A stretch of 64,000 nt of DNA from Nordella sp. HKS 07 (GTDB lineage Bacteria > Pseudomonadota > Alphaproteobacteria > Rhizobiales > Aestuariivirgaceae), in NCBI RefSeq assembly GCF_011046735.1, contig NZ_CP049258.1, positions 3,862,001 to 3,926,000 of the forward strand, in the 5' to 3' direction. This document shows, piece by piece, positions 1 through 9,706 of the stretch (position 1 is its first letter; each line of letters opens with the position of its first letter). The notes beneath the pieces are model-generated. The model made no database searches. It was given only the letters and a program-made list of their open reading frames with translations, and had not been told where the DNA came from. Both the position numbers and the translations under genes were made by a program.

Positions 1-825
1 CTCACCGAGAGGAACGGGATGGTCAAGATCGAAAGACATCAGTACACCGGTCCCCAAGATATGGGGTCCATTCCGAAAGTGACCGTCTCCACCTCCGCGC
101 ATCTCGTATGTCGCCGAACCCGACCAGACGGAAAGCGAGCCGTGGTTCTTCCGAAGGATTTCGAGACTGCCGGCCATTCCGTTTCCCTGGCCAATCGCCT
201 TGTCGCGCGTGATGCCCCGACGTAGAGCCATCTCGATCGCGTCTTTATCGCTGTCGAGGGAGAAGGATCCCGAGAGGGATCCTCGGATCCCGATCCCACC
301 ATCGCAAATCGCTATGTCGAGGTGTTTCTCTTGGGGGAAAAGCTGCGCGCAGACCACACCGGGGCTCATGGAATTGGCATGGATAAAGATGTTGTCGATG
401 ATTTCATTTACCGCCCATTCGAAGGCTGGCAGGAATGCGGGCGCGTCATCGAATTGCTGAAGCACCATATCGGCGATCCTGTTGACGGCCTCGAAGACCG
501 CCTCGCCGTCCTTCACTAGGAGGATAGGAATGAAACGGCCGGCCTCCGGCAAACGTCGATGGTTAGGTTCCGCCAGCCCAAGAGACTGGTGGAAGTTCAT
601 TCGCGCAAGATAAATGATAGATGGCCCATCGCCCGAAACATGAATCGTGCGTCCGGCAGACTTCTGGCTGAGCAGCCAACTCGTCAGGAGCCCAATTGCC
701 CCTGTCTCTAGAAAGCAGTCGCTGGCGACGCGTACTACGATGGATTGGTCAGCGGGCTCACATTGTCCAATAGCCGCTTGAATCTCGTCAACGCCAGCCC
801 TACCAGCAAGTGCGATCGTCGCCAT
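1..825 (-). CDS. STAS-like/GHKL ATPase, 3' end outside window
   Basis: From the ATG at 825 the frame stays open for 275 codons to the window edge, so the C-terminus is missing. The Bergerat-fold ATP-binding signature is visible: an N box NEIIDNIFIHA at residues 140-150, a G1 loop DGGIGI at 175-180 and a glycine-rich lid GQGNGMAG at 212-219. The first ~100 residues look like a STAS-type alpha/beta domain (my reading, less certain). It starts 6 bp after the stop of the endonuclease gene, so it belongs to the same leftward defence operon. GHKL ATPases use ATP binding or hydrolysis to change conformation or phosphorylate partners. Its role here is unknown, but an ATPase next to a helicase and a methylase suggests part of the defence machine. 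It could also be an anti-sigma-type kinase. Confidence 0.75.
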   Translation of the reverse strand, partial: MATIALAGRAGVDEIQAAIGQCEPADQSIVVRVASDCFLETGAIGLLTSWLLSQKSAGRTIHVSGDGPSIIYLARMNFHQSLGLAEPNHRRLPEAGRFIPILLVKDGEAVFEAVNRIADMVLQQFDDAPAFLPAFEWAVNEIIDNIFIHANSMSPGVVCAQLFPQEKHLDIAICDGGIGIRGSLSGSFSLDSDKDAIEMALRRGITRDKAIGQGNGMAGSLEILRKNHGSLSVWSGSATYEMRGGGDGHFRNGPHILGTGVLMSFDLDHPVPLGE

Positions 826-831
826 GGGTCG

Positions 832-2037
832 CTATTCCAACGGAAACTCTGTATGGAGAAAGGCTCTTACACTGTCCAGCGTGTTGTAGCCATGAGTCAC
901 CAGGATATCGGCAATGTCCTTGCCGGAAAGAAAGATGATCGGATGGCGATCTTCGCGGACTTCCTCATAAGCTTGCCTGGCAATCACCGACGTCGTGACT
1001 AGCACGCCGAATTGCCGGTGGCGAATGCGGGAGATCAACCGTGACACCTCCCTGATCCCGACCGTGTTAGGCCCTCGATCATCAAGTGGGGGGCGGTAAC
1101 ATTTGGCTTCGAGGGAAAACTCCGCATAGACGGGATCGTCCGACAAACCGAGCAGATAGCGTCCAACCGCATCGCGTCCGCCATCGACGCTTCCGCGTGT
1201 AATTTCATCGACTATGGCCCGCTGGTCATGCATCTGGAAGATGCGGGCCGCAAAGAATTCGAACGAATGGGGCGAGTTCTCAAAGTGGCTGTATACGATC
1301 CCCAGTATTGACTTCTTTGCGTCAGTTTCCGGCGTCTGCGCCTCCTGGCTTCGAATAACTGTCGTGCTTTCGGCGCAGAGTGGTCGGCTTCGGCCTGTAC
1401 GGACCCATTCGGTCCAAGTGCCTGGTGCATTTGCGGACATTGGGCTTCCGGCGGCTACGTCTGCCAGCCAGGCGCGTGGAACCACAGCTACGTCCAGCAC
1501 AGTGAAGACGGCTTGGTAGTTCTGAAAGCGCTTGCCTTCGGTCGTCTTCCAGACAGCGACGAGATCAGCATTTGATGTGAGCCCCGGAAAGCCGGGAATA
1601 GCCAGTCCTTTGAACTGCACGGATCTCGAGCTGATCGGCGTCGCATATTTTTGGAAAACAAGAAATGGTGGGATCGACGCGCGATCTGGTGGTGTGCCGT
1701 GGAGATTATCGAAAGCGCGCCGGAGGATCATATTGCCGCCCCGCCGTGTATCATGAAGCTCGTGACCGGGGCTTTTGTTGTCGCCGAAATAGCTGAATTT
1801 GCCAGTGCTCGTATCCAAATTGTCGGGCCAATCGGGATCCTCGCCGCTCGTATAAAGGATTACCAGGCTCTTTCTCTCACCACGGCCCGCAGCACGAAAG
1901 CCGCCTCGGTTTCCGATTCCAGGCAGTAGTCTCGAGAGCGCTTCGCCGACCAGCTGTCCGCCCGCATCACCTTCATAGACGGCATCAACAAAAAGGTCGG
2001 CGTTCGGTAGTGCCGAATATGGAATAATTCGAGGCAT
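832..2037 (-). CDS. AspBHI-like type IV (5mC-dependent) restriction endonuclease
   Basis: A 401-residue protein with two parts. Residues 1 to about 200 match the DNA-binding half of AspBHI-type enzymes, with the ordered features LLPGIGNRGGF, LYTSGEDPDWPD, GDNKSPG and HDTRRGGN. Residues from about 250 to 400 form an Mrr-like PD-(D/E)xK nuclease: FEFFAARIF, then SVDGGRDAVG giving the catalytic aspartate, then FSLEAKCY giving the E-x-K pair. Enzymes of this kind cut DNA at a distance from 5-methylcytosine sites. The ATG at 2037 directly abuts the TAG stop of the preceding gene, with no gap. Its presence in an operon that also encodes a cytosine-5 methyltransferase is odd, because the host site must escape recognition. 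The family call is fairly firm; the exact target sequence cannot be read. Confidence 0.85.
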   Translation of the reverse strand: MPRIIPYSALPNADLFVDAVYEGDAGGQLVGEALSRLLPGIGNRGGFRAAGRGERKSLVILYTSGEDPDWPDNLDTSTGKFSYFGDNKSPGHELHDTRRGGNMILRRAFDNLHGTPPDRASIPPFLVFQKYATPISSRSVQFKGLAIPGFPGLTSNADLVAVWKTTEGKRFQNYQAVFTVLDVAVVPRAWLADVAAGSPMSANAPGTWTEWVRTGRSRPLCAESTTVIRSQEAQTPETDAKKSILGIVYSHFENSPHSFEFFAARIFQMHDQRAIVDEITRGSVDGGRDAVGRYLLGLSDDPVYAEFSLEAKCYRPPLDDRGPNTVGIREVSRLISRIRHRQFGVLVTTSVIARQAYEEVREDRHPIIFLSGKDIADILVTHGYNTLDSVRAFLHTEFPLE

Positions 2038-2490
2038 CTAGTTCGACCGTCCGATCGAGCGACCACGCTTGATGATCGATTCCTCTGGCTTAGCGGATTC
2101 CAAACCGTGCGGAACTTGTTTGATTTCGTCCTTGTGCCCCTCATCGATGCACGCGAGCAGGGCACATTTGGGATCGTTGACAAGGATGTCGCTGGATGAG
2201 CGCAGCCTCAACGCCACAATCCCCGCTCTTTGAGCGGCATCATTGGATCTAAGGGGGCGATGGTGGAAATCGATCGTGACGGCATCGAGGTCCGAGCGGA
2301 TGCGAGGGATACGACCCACCTCGGAGACGTTGACGCTATCGTCCAGAACGACGGCCCATTGGTCCTCCTCGATTGCACTGTGAGTTGTCGGCCCGACGCC
2401 GATACGCACGGAATAACGGGGCGAGCCGGGCACCCTCTTGACGATCCAAGCCCTGACGGGTGGCTCGGTGGTCAGACCGGCCATTGTCAA
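2038..2490 (-). CDS. hypothetical protein of defence operon
   Basis: A 150-residue protein of no family I recognise. Its start overlaps the end of the methyltransferase gene by 4 bp (ATGA), and its stop abuts the endonuclease start, so it is translated as part of the operon. The sequence is rich in arginine, valine and isoleucine in its first 110 residues, with short beta-like stretches such as VTIDFHHRP and AGIVALRLR. The tail is charged and contains KPEESIIKRGRS. No signal peptide, membrane segment or catalytic motif is visible. It may be a small adaptor or specificity protein for the neighbouring methyltransferase or nuclease, but that is only inferred from position. Confidence 0.7.
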   Translation of the reverse strand: MTMAGLTTEPPVRAWIVKRVPGSPRYSVRIGVGPTTHSAIEEDQWAVVLDDSVNVSEVGRIPRIRSDLDAVTIDFHHRPLRSNDAAQRAGIVALRLRSSSDILVNDPKCALLACIDEGHKDEIKQVPHGLESAKPEESIIKRGRSIGRSN

Positions 2491-5400
2491 GCACCCCTCT
2501 CAAAAGTCGTCGGACGAGTGTCTTCGAGGTCAAGCGTCGACTCGGACGCGGATACGACGCGTGATCGGCGCCCACGCGCCTTGCCTGAGCCAGGCCTCCC
2601 TTCGTGCAGGCCTTGCTCGACCTCTTCCTGGTAACGCTGACGGTTCAGCTCGGCCAAGCGACCCAGAACTTCTCGGCGGGCTGTCCCCGAGATCGTGAAC
2701 CGGACTCGATCATTCTCGAGTAGGTACGAAACCTCGTGAAAGCCGTGGCCTAGATCAAGATCGTCCCATCCGTAAGAGTCGGCGAGACTTCGGTCGATTT
2801 GCCGTTGAATCCCGCGCAATTCGATTATTGCATCATCTGCAGAATCCGGACGATGGAAGTGATTGTAGAACCCAGTTAAGCCGCAACTGTTCATGGTCAT
2901 GAAGTCCAAGCGGCTTTTCTCCAACTGCTCCCCGAGGCTGAGTAGCCTCGTAGGAATCTCCGTCGGAAATGGGAAAGTCTCGAATGCGTTTCCCGGCGAA
3001 TATTTTAGCCGCGTTTCCAAGCGGGAGCAGTATTGCCGTGCCCATATTTCATGAATGCTAGATTGCAGAACGCAAAAAAGATTGATATCGGAAAAAATAT
3101 CAAGATTGGCTGAAAATACAAACTGGTTCGGCACAAGCGCAAATGCGAGGTGCTTTGTAACCTCACTGCACACCAGGACTCTGTCTGGCGTTGGCCGATC
3201 CCGGTTCCAGTCATCTGGATGTTTCTCGAAAAGATGACCGCGTCCGATGGCGTGGTAAAGCTCGGGTCTGGCGCGCAGTGGCAACCACCATTTTTCTCGA
3301 GCGACCCGATCATTTTTGACGAGTCGCTCCTCCTTTACATGATCCTCCAACCAAACATACGGCAATGGATATTTGCGTGCCCGATCCTCAGGCCAGTCCC
3401 AGAAATTGATCACCCATCTGCTGGGACGCTGCTCCGAGTCTGAATTAAGATCTTCACCGTTCAGATAAGGAAAAATTACATCAGCATTGCGCGGGTCGGC
3501 ATCTAACATTCGCTGTGCATCATCTGGCGTAAGTACAAAGCCCATACCGAGAACTATAGAGCCCTGGAACGCGATTCCTTCGTTGGCCTTCAATTTCTTA
3601 GGGCTCCATTCCTCCCGATCTGAGAGAAATGGTGAGATGTAGCGTGCAGGTCGCCCAAGTAGGCTACGTGCTGCATTCCATATGCCCTTAAGGATATGAA
3701 CTCGACTGGTGACCACGGCCGCGGCACCTGGCCAAGGTTCGTTCGGATAAGCTGCATGGATGACAGCGCCCGATTTCAGCATGGACTCGAGCCCCACCTG
3801 CCTTGTATCGCCCTCCGCGATCGTGTTGACGGCTAAGAAACCGAGATGCCCTCTCTCTCTCATCAAAGTGAATGTACGCAGGAAGAAGTACGCCACTAGA
3901 TCGGCCGAGCCACGGCGTCCTTGTGCTATTTGATCCACGAGCCAATTCCGGAAGGCAGTGCCCATCGCTCCGGTGATCCTCTGACCGCCCAGGAAAGGCG
4001 GATTTCCTACGAAAGCATCAAAGCCTCCGTTCTCGCGCAGAAACACTTCGGGGAATTCCAGTGGCCAGTGGAATGGCTGTCGCGCCACTCCGTCGGACAC
4101 ATCTTTGGCCAAGTCATTTAATGCATCCTGCAGGAGACGGACTTTTGCCGGCGTGTCGCCGCTTGCGGCGGCGTCGGCGAATGCAGCCAACGTCTGGATC
4201 CGAGCGGCCCGCTCTCCCGCACGCTCTTCGGCGAGGATGATTCCGACGAACGCATCAGCGACCCGTGTGGGCAGCTCCAACTCCCCGCGTGACTGCGCAT
4301 TGAGCGCCGCCATCGCCTCGACGTCATGAATATCGCGAATAGGGATCTCCCGCAGACGCGCGCGAAGCCCGAGCGCTTGGTCGACAGCCGAACGGATGGT
4401 TCGACCGAACAGGCGTAACTGCGCCTTGCCCTTCGGGTTCATGTCGAGCTCGACGAGCTGGCCCAGATCATGGATGCCGAGAAGGCTGTCGCCGCTCCTT
4501 AGATTGTGGTCGAGGAAGCCGAAAGGCCGACCCTTGGACATGGTCGTCAGCCAGAGCGAAAGCTTGGCCAGCTCGACGGCGAGCGGATTGCGATCCACGC
4601 CATAGAGGCAGCGTTCCGCGATGAGACGCCGTGCGAGGATCGCACGCTCTTCGGCGTCCTGCGACAAGGGCTCGAAAGCCACGCCATCGCCTTCATCAAG
4701 AAGGCGGCCTTCACTGTCGATCCGCTTGCCACTCGCCTCGGTCACGGACCAGGCCTCGACCAGTCGGTCGGAGAGCCAGCGGCACGTCTGCACAAGGAAG
4801 GCGCCCGACCCCATCGTGGGATCGCAGAACTTAAGATCCAGCAATTCACAGGCGCTCTTCAGTTCCCACTCATCGGGCGCTTTGCCCTCGGCCGGCCCAC
4901 GATAGGCCACCGGCGTAAGCGTCTCCTCGACGATCTTCTCGGTCAGACTCTTCGGCGTGTAGTGCGTGCCGCTCTCGCGCCGATCGGCGCCGAGCACGAC
5001 GACGAAGGCACCCTCGTGGTGGACAAGCGGATAACCCCAAGGGTCCGTCCGCAGGAGGGGTGCGTAGGGCAGGATGCGGTCGCGCAGACCGATGTCTCCG
5101 CGGCAGATGGTGAGCAGCCGTCCGGTGAGACGATCGTCGGTCGTCCGCTCAAGGGCGTTGCGAATGGCGGATTCCGAGCGTTCGCTCCGTTCCTTCAACA
5201 GTTCGGCGATCCTCGCCGCGCCATCCAGGCGTGCCGAATCCATCTCGCCGAGCGTTACACGGGGGCTCTTGGCCTTCGCGCCGCTGTCGAGTTCGAGAGT
5301 CACGTCGTCGACGCGCTTCACCGTGCGTTCGAGGAGACCCTCGTATACATGGCCGATCTGCTCCACGTCGAGCGCGCGATAGGACAGCGTGTGACCTTCG

Positions 5401-6596
5401 AAGGTCTGGATCGCTTCCAGCAGGAGCAGAACGGTACGGTCGTCGATCGGCAGCGGTTCCGCAGGATCACTGCGCCAGCTCGTCCCCTTCTTGCGCCCTT
5501 CGAGGAAGGGGTAGCGATCGGGATCGAACAGGGAGCCGCCGAGCGCCGGGAGGCGCAGCATCGGATGATCGATCCCGCCATAGACGCCGCGAAACAGAGC
5601 GAGCAACCGCGACCAGGCAGATCGGCGACGCTCGAGGATTTCTTCGGAATCGGCACGCAACTGCGTCCGCAGGCTGGAGATGGCGTAGAAGGCGTCGTAG
5701 CGCGGATCGCCGAGCAGCAACAGGGCGCGTTCTTCGGCTGCCAGCAGGAAGACGAGCCGCATCATCATTGTCAGGCCGGCCTCGTAGAGCTCTCGCGGAT
5801 CGACGTCGCGCAGGAGATCACGATTGCGGTCCTGGTCGGCGCGATCGAGAGCCTGGACGAGCACTTCGACGGCGCGCCGGACCTGTTCGCCCAGAGCCTC
5901 CGTCACGTCGTCCTGGTGTTTCAGAGACCGTTCATAGAGCGCGGGGAGCTTGCCCTCGTCAGGCCCGAAGAAGCGGCGGACGCCCAGAAGACTGACAAAG
6001 GCGCGCAGCGTTTCCAGCTCCTGGCCCCATAGACGCGCGTACCAGCTCGCGAAGCCTGCCACGGCGCCGACAGGCGCGTGGACGAGCATCCAGCGCTCGC
6101 CATTGGTCAGGATGCCGATGGGGCATCCCGTCGCCCGGAGCAACCACACCATCCGATCTGCTGGTGTGATCGCAAGGCCGTCGAATCGGCGGGTCGCGTC
6201 CAGATCAGTGTCGGGATCATAGACGTGGATGAGTAGGAGCGGTTCATCGCCATTCGTTGGATTGACGACCGCGATATCGGGCGCGACCGTGACCCCGTGT
6301 TCAGGCATCGAGACCGTCAGGCGCGCAGCCAGAGTCGAGCCCTTGCGCAACACCGTGTCATCCATCTCAAGCGCGGTTAGCAGCACATCGTCGATCCAGG
6401 CCGCGTGCAGGGCTGCTAGGTCGACGTCGTCCATGTCTACCGCATCGCGCCATTCCTCATATGTTCGACGCAGCCGCTGGGACCGCCCGGAAGGCAGAAC
6501 TTCGAGACCTTGGGGAAAAACATCCCTTAGAATGGGCACCGCCAAGAAGGGCCCAGAGACTTCGACGAGGTTCAGCCATTCGTGATCGTTGCTCAT
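2487..6596 (-). CDS. drmMI-like: Eco57I/DrmMI-type DNA adenine methyltransferase (1369 aa)
   Basis: A very large N6-adenine DNA methyltransferase. The SAM-binding motif I appears as FCDPTMGSGAF near the middle, and the catalytic motif IV as NPPFLGG some 300 residues later; NPPF marks an amino-methyltransferase. The long N-terminal region (WLNLVEVSGPFLAVP, then FPQGLEVL) and the total length fit the DrmMI methylase of class 1 DISARM and the related PglX-like enzymes. A C-terminal target-recognition region follows the catalytic domain. The gene overlaps the helicase stop by 4 bp (ATGA), giving coupled translation. In DISARM, methylation by DrmMI marks self DNA. The drmA, drmB and drmC genes are not in view; they may lie left of the window or be absent. 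Confidence 0.85.
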   Translation of the reverse strand: MSNDHEWLNLVEVSGPFLAVPILRDVFPQGLEVLPSGRSQRLRRTYEEWRDAVDMDDVDLAALHAAWIDDVLLTALEMDDTVLRKGSTLAARLTVSMPEHGVTVAPDIAVVNPTNGDEPLLLIHVYDPDTDLDATRRFDGLAITPADRMVWLLRATGCPIGILTNGERWMLVHAPVGAVAGFASWYARLWGQELETLRAFVSLLGVRRFFGPDEGKLPALYERSLKHQDDVTEALGEQVRRAVEVLVQALDRADQDRNRDLLRDVDPRELYEAGLTMMMRLVFLLAAEERALLLLGDPRYDAFYAISSLRTQLRADSEEILERRRSAWSRLLALFRGVYGGIDHPMLRLPALGGSLFDPDRYPFLEGRKKGTSWRSDPAEPLPIDDRTVLLLLEAIQTFEGHTLSYRALDVEQIGHVYEGLLERTVKRVDDVTLELDSGAKAKSPRVTLGEMDSARLDGAARIAELLKERSERSESAIRNALERTTDDRLTGRLLTICRGDIGLRDRILPYAPLLRTDPWGYPLVHHEGAFVVVLGADRRESGTHYTPKSLTEKIVEETLTPVAYRGPAEGKAPDEWELKSACELLDLKFCDPTMGSGAFLVQTCRWLSDRLVEAWSVTEASGKRIDSEGRLLDEGDGVAFEPLSQDAEERAILARRLIAERCLYGVDRNPLAVELAKLSLWLTTMSKGRPFGFLDHNLRSGDSLLGIHDLGQLVELDMNPKGKAQLRLFGRTIRSAVDQALGLRARLREIPIRDIHDVEAMAALNAQSRGELELPTRVADAFVGIILAEERAGERAARIQTLAAFADAAASGDTPAKVRLLQDALNDLAKDVSDGVARQPFHWPLEFPEVFLRENGGFDAFVGNPPFLGGQRITGAMGTAFRNWLVDQIAQGRRGSADLVAYFFLRTFTLMRERGHLGFLAVNTIAEGDTRQVGLESMLKSGAVIHAAYPNEPWPGAAAVVTSRVHILKGIWNAARSLLGRPARYISPFLSDREEWSPKKLKANEGIAFQGSIVLGMGFVLTPDDAQRMLDADPRNADVIFPYLNGEDLNSDSEQRPSRWVINFWDWPEDRARKYPLPYVWLEDHVKEERLVKNDRVAREKWWLPLRARPELYHAIGRGHLFEKHPDDWNRDRPTPDRVLVCSEVTKHLAFALVPNQFVFSANLDIFSDINLFCVLQSSIHEIWARQYCSRLETRLKYSPGNAFETFPFPTEIPTRLLSLGEQLEKSRLDFMTMNSCGLTGFYNHFHRPDSADDAIIELRGIQRQIDRSLADSYGWDDLDLGHGFHEVSYLLENDRVRFTISGTARREVLGRLAELNRQRYQEEVEQGLHEGRPGSGKARGRRSRVVSASESTLDLEDTRPTTFERGA

Positions 6597-9500
6597 TCGC
6601 GCTTCTCCGTCGCGACGGACTTCGGCACCAACAGCACGACGGCCACCGGGAAGGTGTGCTCGATAGCGTTGGAGTGCCGTTCCTCGATCGCGCGCAACTC
6701 TTGTTCTCGTTCCTTCGGGATCCGGGTCAGGCGCGCTTCGAGGGCCGCCCGGTCGCGCTTGAGCTGCGTGAGCTCATCCTCGGAGAAGGGCAGCATGGGT
6801 CGTTCTTCCGCGGCGATCTCTGTCTTCAAGGCTCGTTCGAGGTCGTCCAGAACCTGCCGGATGTCATCGGCCTCCTTGCGCTTTCGGGTTTCGATCGTGT
6901 TCACGAGGAAACGCAACCGATCCTTCGAGCGAGCCTCGACGGCGGCCAAAACGGCGTTATGCTGCTTGTCGAACCGGGTCCGCAAGGCGCCGAACGTCGA
7001 ATCCGACAGGGTTGCGGGTTGCGATTCCTCAAGCCAACGGCGAACCTCCGTAACCCGATCCTCCCGCCGGAAACCGGAATCGCGCAGATAGCCCCCGGCC
7101 TCGGTGAGTTCCTCGTGCAGGCGATGATGGTTCCCGCCGGTCACAACGAGCCGCGACATTACCACTACGGCCGGACCCTCAATCCACCCATCCGGAAGTG
7201 AGCGAACGGTCACACGGTGCAGTCTCTTGACATCGTCACGAGCCCAGATCTCCGCGCGCAGGAGCCGGAGACTCATCTGGACCAGCCGATGGTTCAGGTG
7301 GACGAGGACAACGTCGTCACGTCCTTTGGCGACATCGTGGTCGAAAGTGATGGGGCGGATCCTCTGGGTGTAGGGATGTTCGAGCCCCTCGAGGCATCGA
7401 GACCACGACCCTGACAAGACGGGAATTCGAAAGACGGTCCCGTCCGGCGCCCCCGACAGTGAGACCGGTTCTAGATCGGGCTTGTCTGCAAGACGCAGAG
7501 CAGTACGCACGGCCCGTTCGATGTGAGCAGGCACGAGGCTCTGTTCCCGCCGGGTCTCGTTCAGCCGTTCGTGGAGTTTGGCTACACGTTCGCGAAGATC
7601 ACGCTCGGCCTTCATGAAACGGCGCGATTTCTCCATTCGAATTTCGGCTTGTCGCGTGTCGAGATCGCGGCGGCGACCCTCGAGGAGGTCCGGTAGTTGA
7701 GGTGCGATGACCGGGTTGACGCTGCCCATGTCGTCACGCATGGCATCCAGTTTGCGAAGCGCACGCAGGATATCCTCTCCATGGCCACCCTTGGCATCCA
7801 CCGGGTGCCAGATGACAACCTCGCTGGCGCGTTGCCCATGGCGGTCGATGCGGCCGTTCCGCTGTTCCATCACATTCGGGTTGTACGGAATTTCGAGGTG
7901 GATCATCAGGTGGCAGTGGTTCTGAAGATCGATGCCCTCGGAAGCCGCATCGGTCGCCAGCAGGATCCTCACCGGGGATTCCGAGGGATTGGCCTGGAAC
8001 GCGGCCTTCACGGTCTCGCGTTCCTTCGGATCCATGCCCCCATAGATCAGAGCCAGTCGCCCGGCCCCGAAATCTTGGGCCGCGAGGATATCATGCATCC
8101 ATTGCTGAGTGGCGCGGTACTCGGTGAATAAGATCACCCGCTCGTTCTTCCACCTGTCACCGTCCTTCAGGTGTCGGGCCAACCAATCCAGCACAGCGCT
8201 GGCCTTGGCATCTGTTCGACGAGCCGCCTGCTGAGCCCATGACCGTAACCGGTCGAGCATCCGCCGCTCTTCGTCAGTTGGTGGACGAACGTGTTTGCCG
8301 GATTCCTCGATCGCTTCAGCCTCGGCGGCGTCCCGCTGTGCGTCGTCTGCATAGTCTTCCTCGGTCTTCGCAATCGCCCGCCGGAGGATACGGTCATCGA
8401 ATTTCTTCTGGCTGCACCCGCTGGACGCCCGGCCCTCGATTGTCGCGATATGCCGCTCCAGTGTGGTTGTGAACGCCGCAGGGGACGATGAGAGGCGCTT
8501 GCGCAGTAATTGGTGCACGAAGTGATCGACGGCCCGCCCGCCACCGGCACCGCTTTCGCGACTCTTGATGTATGCTTCCAGCTGCCGCCGAACGCTCCTC
8601 TCGTCTTCGGTATACTCGACCGGCAGCGCTTCAAGTAGCCTCTTGGGGTAGATGCGCTTGCCATTTGCATCGACCAGATCGCTCTTCAGCCTACGGACCA
8701 TGACCCGGGCGAGTTGGAGGTCGCTTGGGAGCACGTTTCTCGCGAACCGCTGATCATCGAGGAGTTCAAGGAGCGCGGTGAAGGATTCGGTGTAACCATC
8801 GTGCGGCGTGGCGGTCAGAAACAGCTTGTGCTGGAAGTGTGGCGCGGCTAGACGGACCAGCCGTGTCCTAAGACTCTCGACGGGATAACGGCCGACGGTC
8901 GGAGCGACGTTGTGAGCCTCGTCGATGATCAAAAGATCGAACTTCCTGGGATGACCGACGTGCGGGGGCAATGCGTCCCGCAGAAGACGCAAACCTTCAC
9001 CCTGCTTGGCCCAGTCCATCGACGTGATGAGACGGGGAAAAGAAGTCCACGGATTGGCGTGCAGTCCCCGCTCTCGGCGCAAATGCTTGATGTATTCAGT
9101 GTCGACGATCCGGAATTCGAGCCCGAATTTCTCCTGCATCTCGATACGCCACTTTTCCTGCAATGAGGCTGGGCAAAGCACCAGCACGGTGCGAGCGCGA
9201 TGGCGAAGGAGCATTTCTTGCACGACGAGGCCGGCTTCAATGGTTTTGCCGAGGCCGACGTCATCGGCGATCAGCAAACTGGCACGGGCCATGTCGATGG
9301 CGCGCACCAAGGGATCAAGCTGGAAGTCCTCGATGCTGGCGCCACTGCGGAAGGGTGCCTGCAGGTAGCCGCGGTCGGCATTGGTAGCCGCACCCCAACG
9401 AACAGCATCAAGAAATGCTTGCAGGGTCACCGGATCGTCCAAGCCGGTAACTCGGGGCAGCCCGGCCCGCTCAATGACGTGAGCGCCCGGTTCGAGCTCC

Positions 9501-9706
9501 CACAGAACTTCGATTTCCTCTCCGAGTGCGTCCTCATCGATCGATGCGAGACGGACGAGGTGTCGCTTCGGGAGATTTGGCGCAACGGAACCGCCGTCCA
9601 CCTCTGAAACGATCCACTGGCGGCGCCGTGCTTCAACCAACTGTCCAGGCTCGGGAGCCGTGTGAAGCGCGACCGGTGTTGCGGGGCCGCTTGCACCTGT
9701 AATCAT
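6593..9706 (-). CDS. drmD-like: SNF2-family helicase, DISARM DrmD-like
   Basis: A 1037-residue superfamily 2 DNA translocase. The Walker A motif DVGLGKTIEAG lies near residue 150, the Walker B box IIDEAHN near 265, and motif III reads LTATPHDG. The second RecA-like domain contains LFTEYRATQQW and ATDAASEGIDLQ, followed by QRNGRIDRHGQ (motif VI). The C-terminal 350 residues are charged and partly coiled-coil. Length and domain order match DrmD of class 1 DISARM, where the helicase works with the DrmMI methylase encoded next door, as here. The start at 9706 overlaps the Vsr stop by 4 bp and is preceded by a GGAGG ribosome-binding site. The helicase identity is secure; assignment to DISARM rather than to a related helicase-methylase-ATPase system is inferred. 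Confidence 0.88.
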   Translation of the reverse strand: MITGASGPATPVALHTAPEPGQLVEARRRQWIVSEVDGGSVAPNLPKRHLVRLASIDEDALGEEIEVLWELEPGAHVIERAGLPRVTGLDDPVTLQAFLDAVRWGAATNADRGYLQAPFRSGASIEDFQLDPLVRAIDMARASLLIADDVGLGKTIEAGLVVQEMLLRHRARTVLVLCPASLQEKWRIEMQEKFGLEFRIVDTEYIKHLRRERGLHANPWTSFPRLITSMDWAKQGEGLRLLRDALPPHVGHPRKFDLLIIDEAHNVAPTVGRYPVESLRTRLVRLAAPHFQHKLFLTATPHDGYTESFTALLELLDDQRFARNVLPSDLQLARVMVRRLKSDLVDANGKRIYPKRLLEALPVEYTEDERSVRRQLEAYIKSRESGAGGGRAVDHFVHQLLRKRLSSSPAAFTTTLERHIATIEGRASSGCSQKKFDDRILRRAIAKTEEDYADDAQRDAAEAEAIEESGKHVRPPTDEERRMLDRLRSWAQQAARRTDAKASAVLDWLARHLKDGDRWKNERVILFTEYRATQQWMHDILAAQDFGAGRLALIYGGMDPKERETVKAAFQANPSESPVRILLATDAASEGIDLQNHCHLMIHLEIPYNPNVMEQRNGRIDRHGQRASEVVIWHPVDAKGGHGEDILRALRKLDAMRDDMGSVNPVIAPQLPDLLEGRRRDLDTRQAEIRMEKSRRFMKAERDLRERVAKLHERLNETRREQSLVPAHIERAVRTALRLADKPDLEPVSLSGAPDGTVFRIPVLSGSWSRCLEGLEHPYTQRIRPITFDHDVAKGRDDVVLVHLNHRLVQMSLRLLRAEIWARDDVKRLHRVTVRSLPDGWIEGPAVVVMSRLVVTGGNHHRLHEELTEAGGYLRDSGFRREDRVTEVRRWLEESQPATLSDSTFGALRTRFDKQHNAVLAAVEARSKDRLRFLVNTIETRKRKEADDIRQVLDDLERALKTEIAAEERPMLPFSEDELTQLKRDRAALEARLTRIPKEREQELRAIEERHSNAIEHTFPVAVVLLVPKSVATEKRE

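Noticed and set aside
4506-6032. 508-codon plus-strand frame inside the adenine methylase gene
   Set aside because: Shadow frame in high-GC DNA; the minus strand has complete methylase motifs and operon overlaps.
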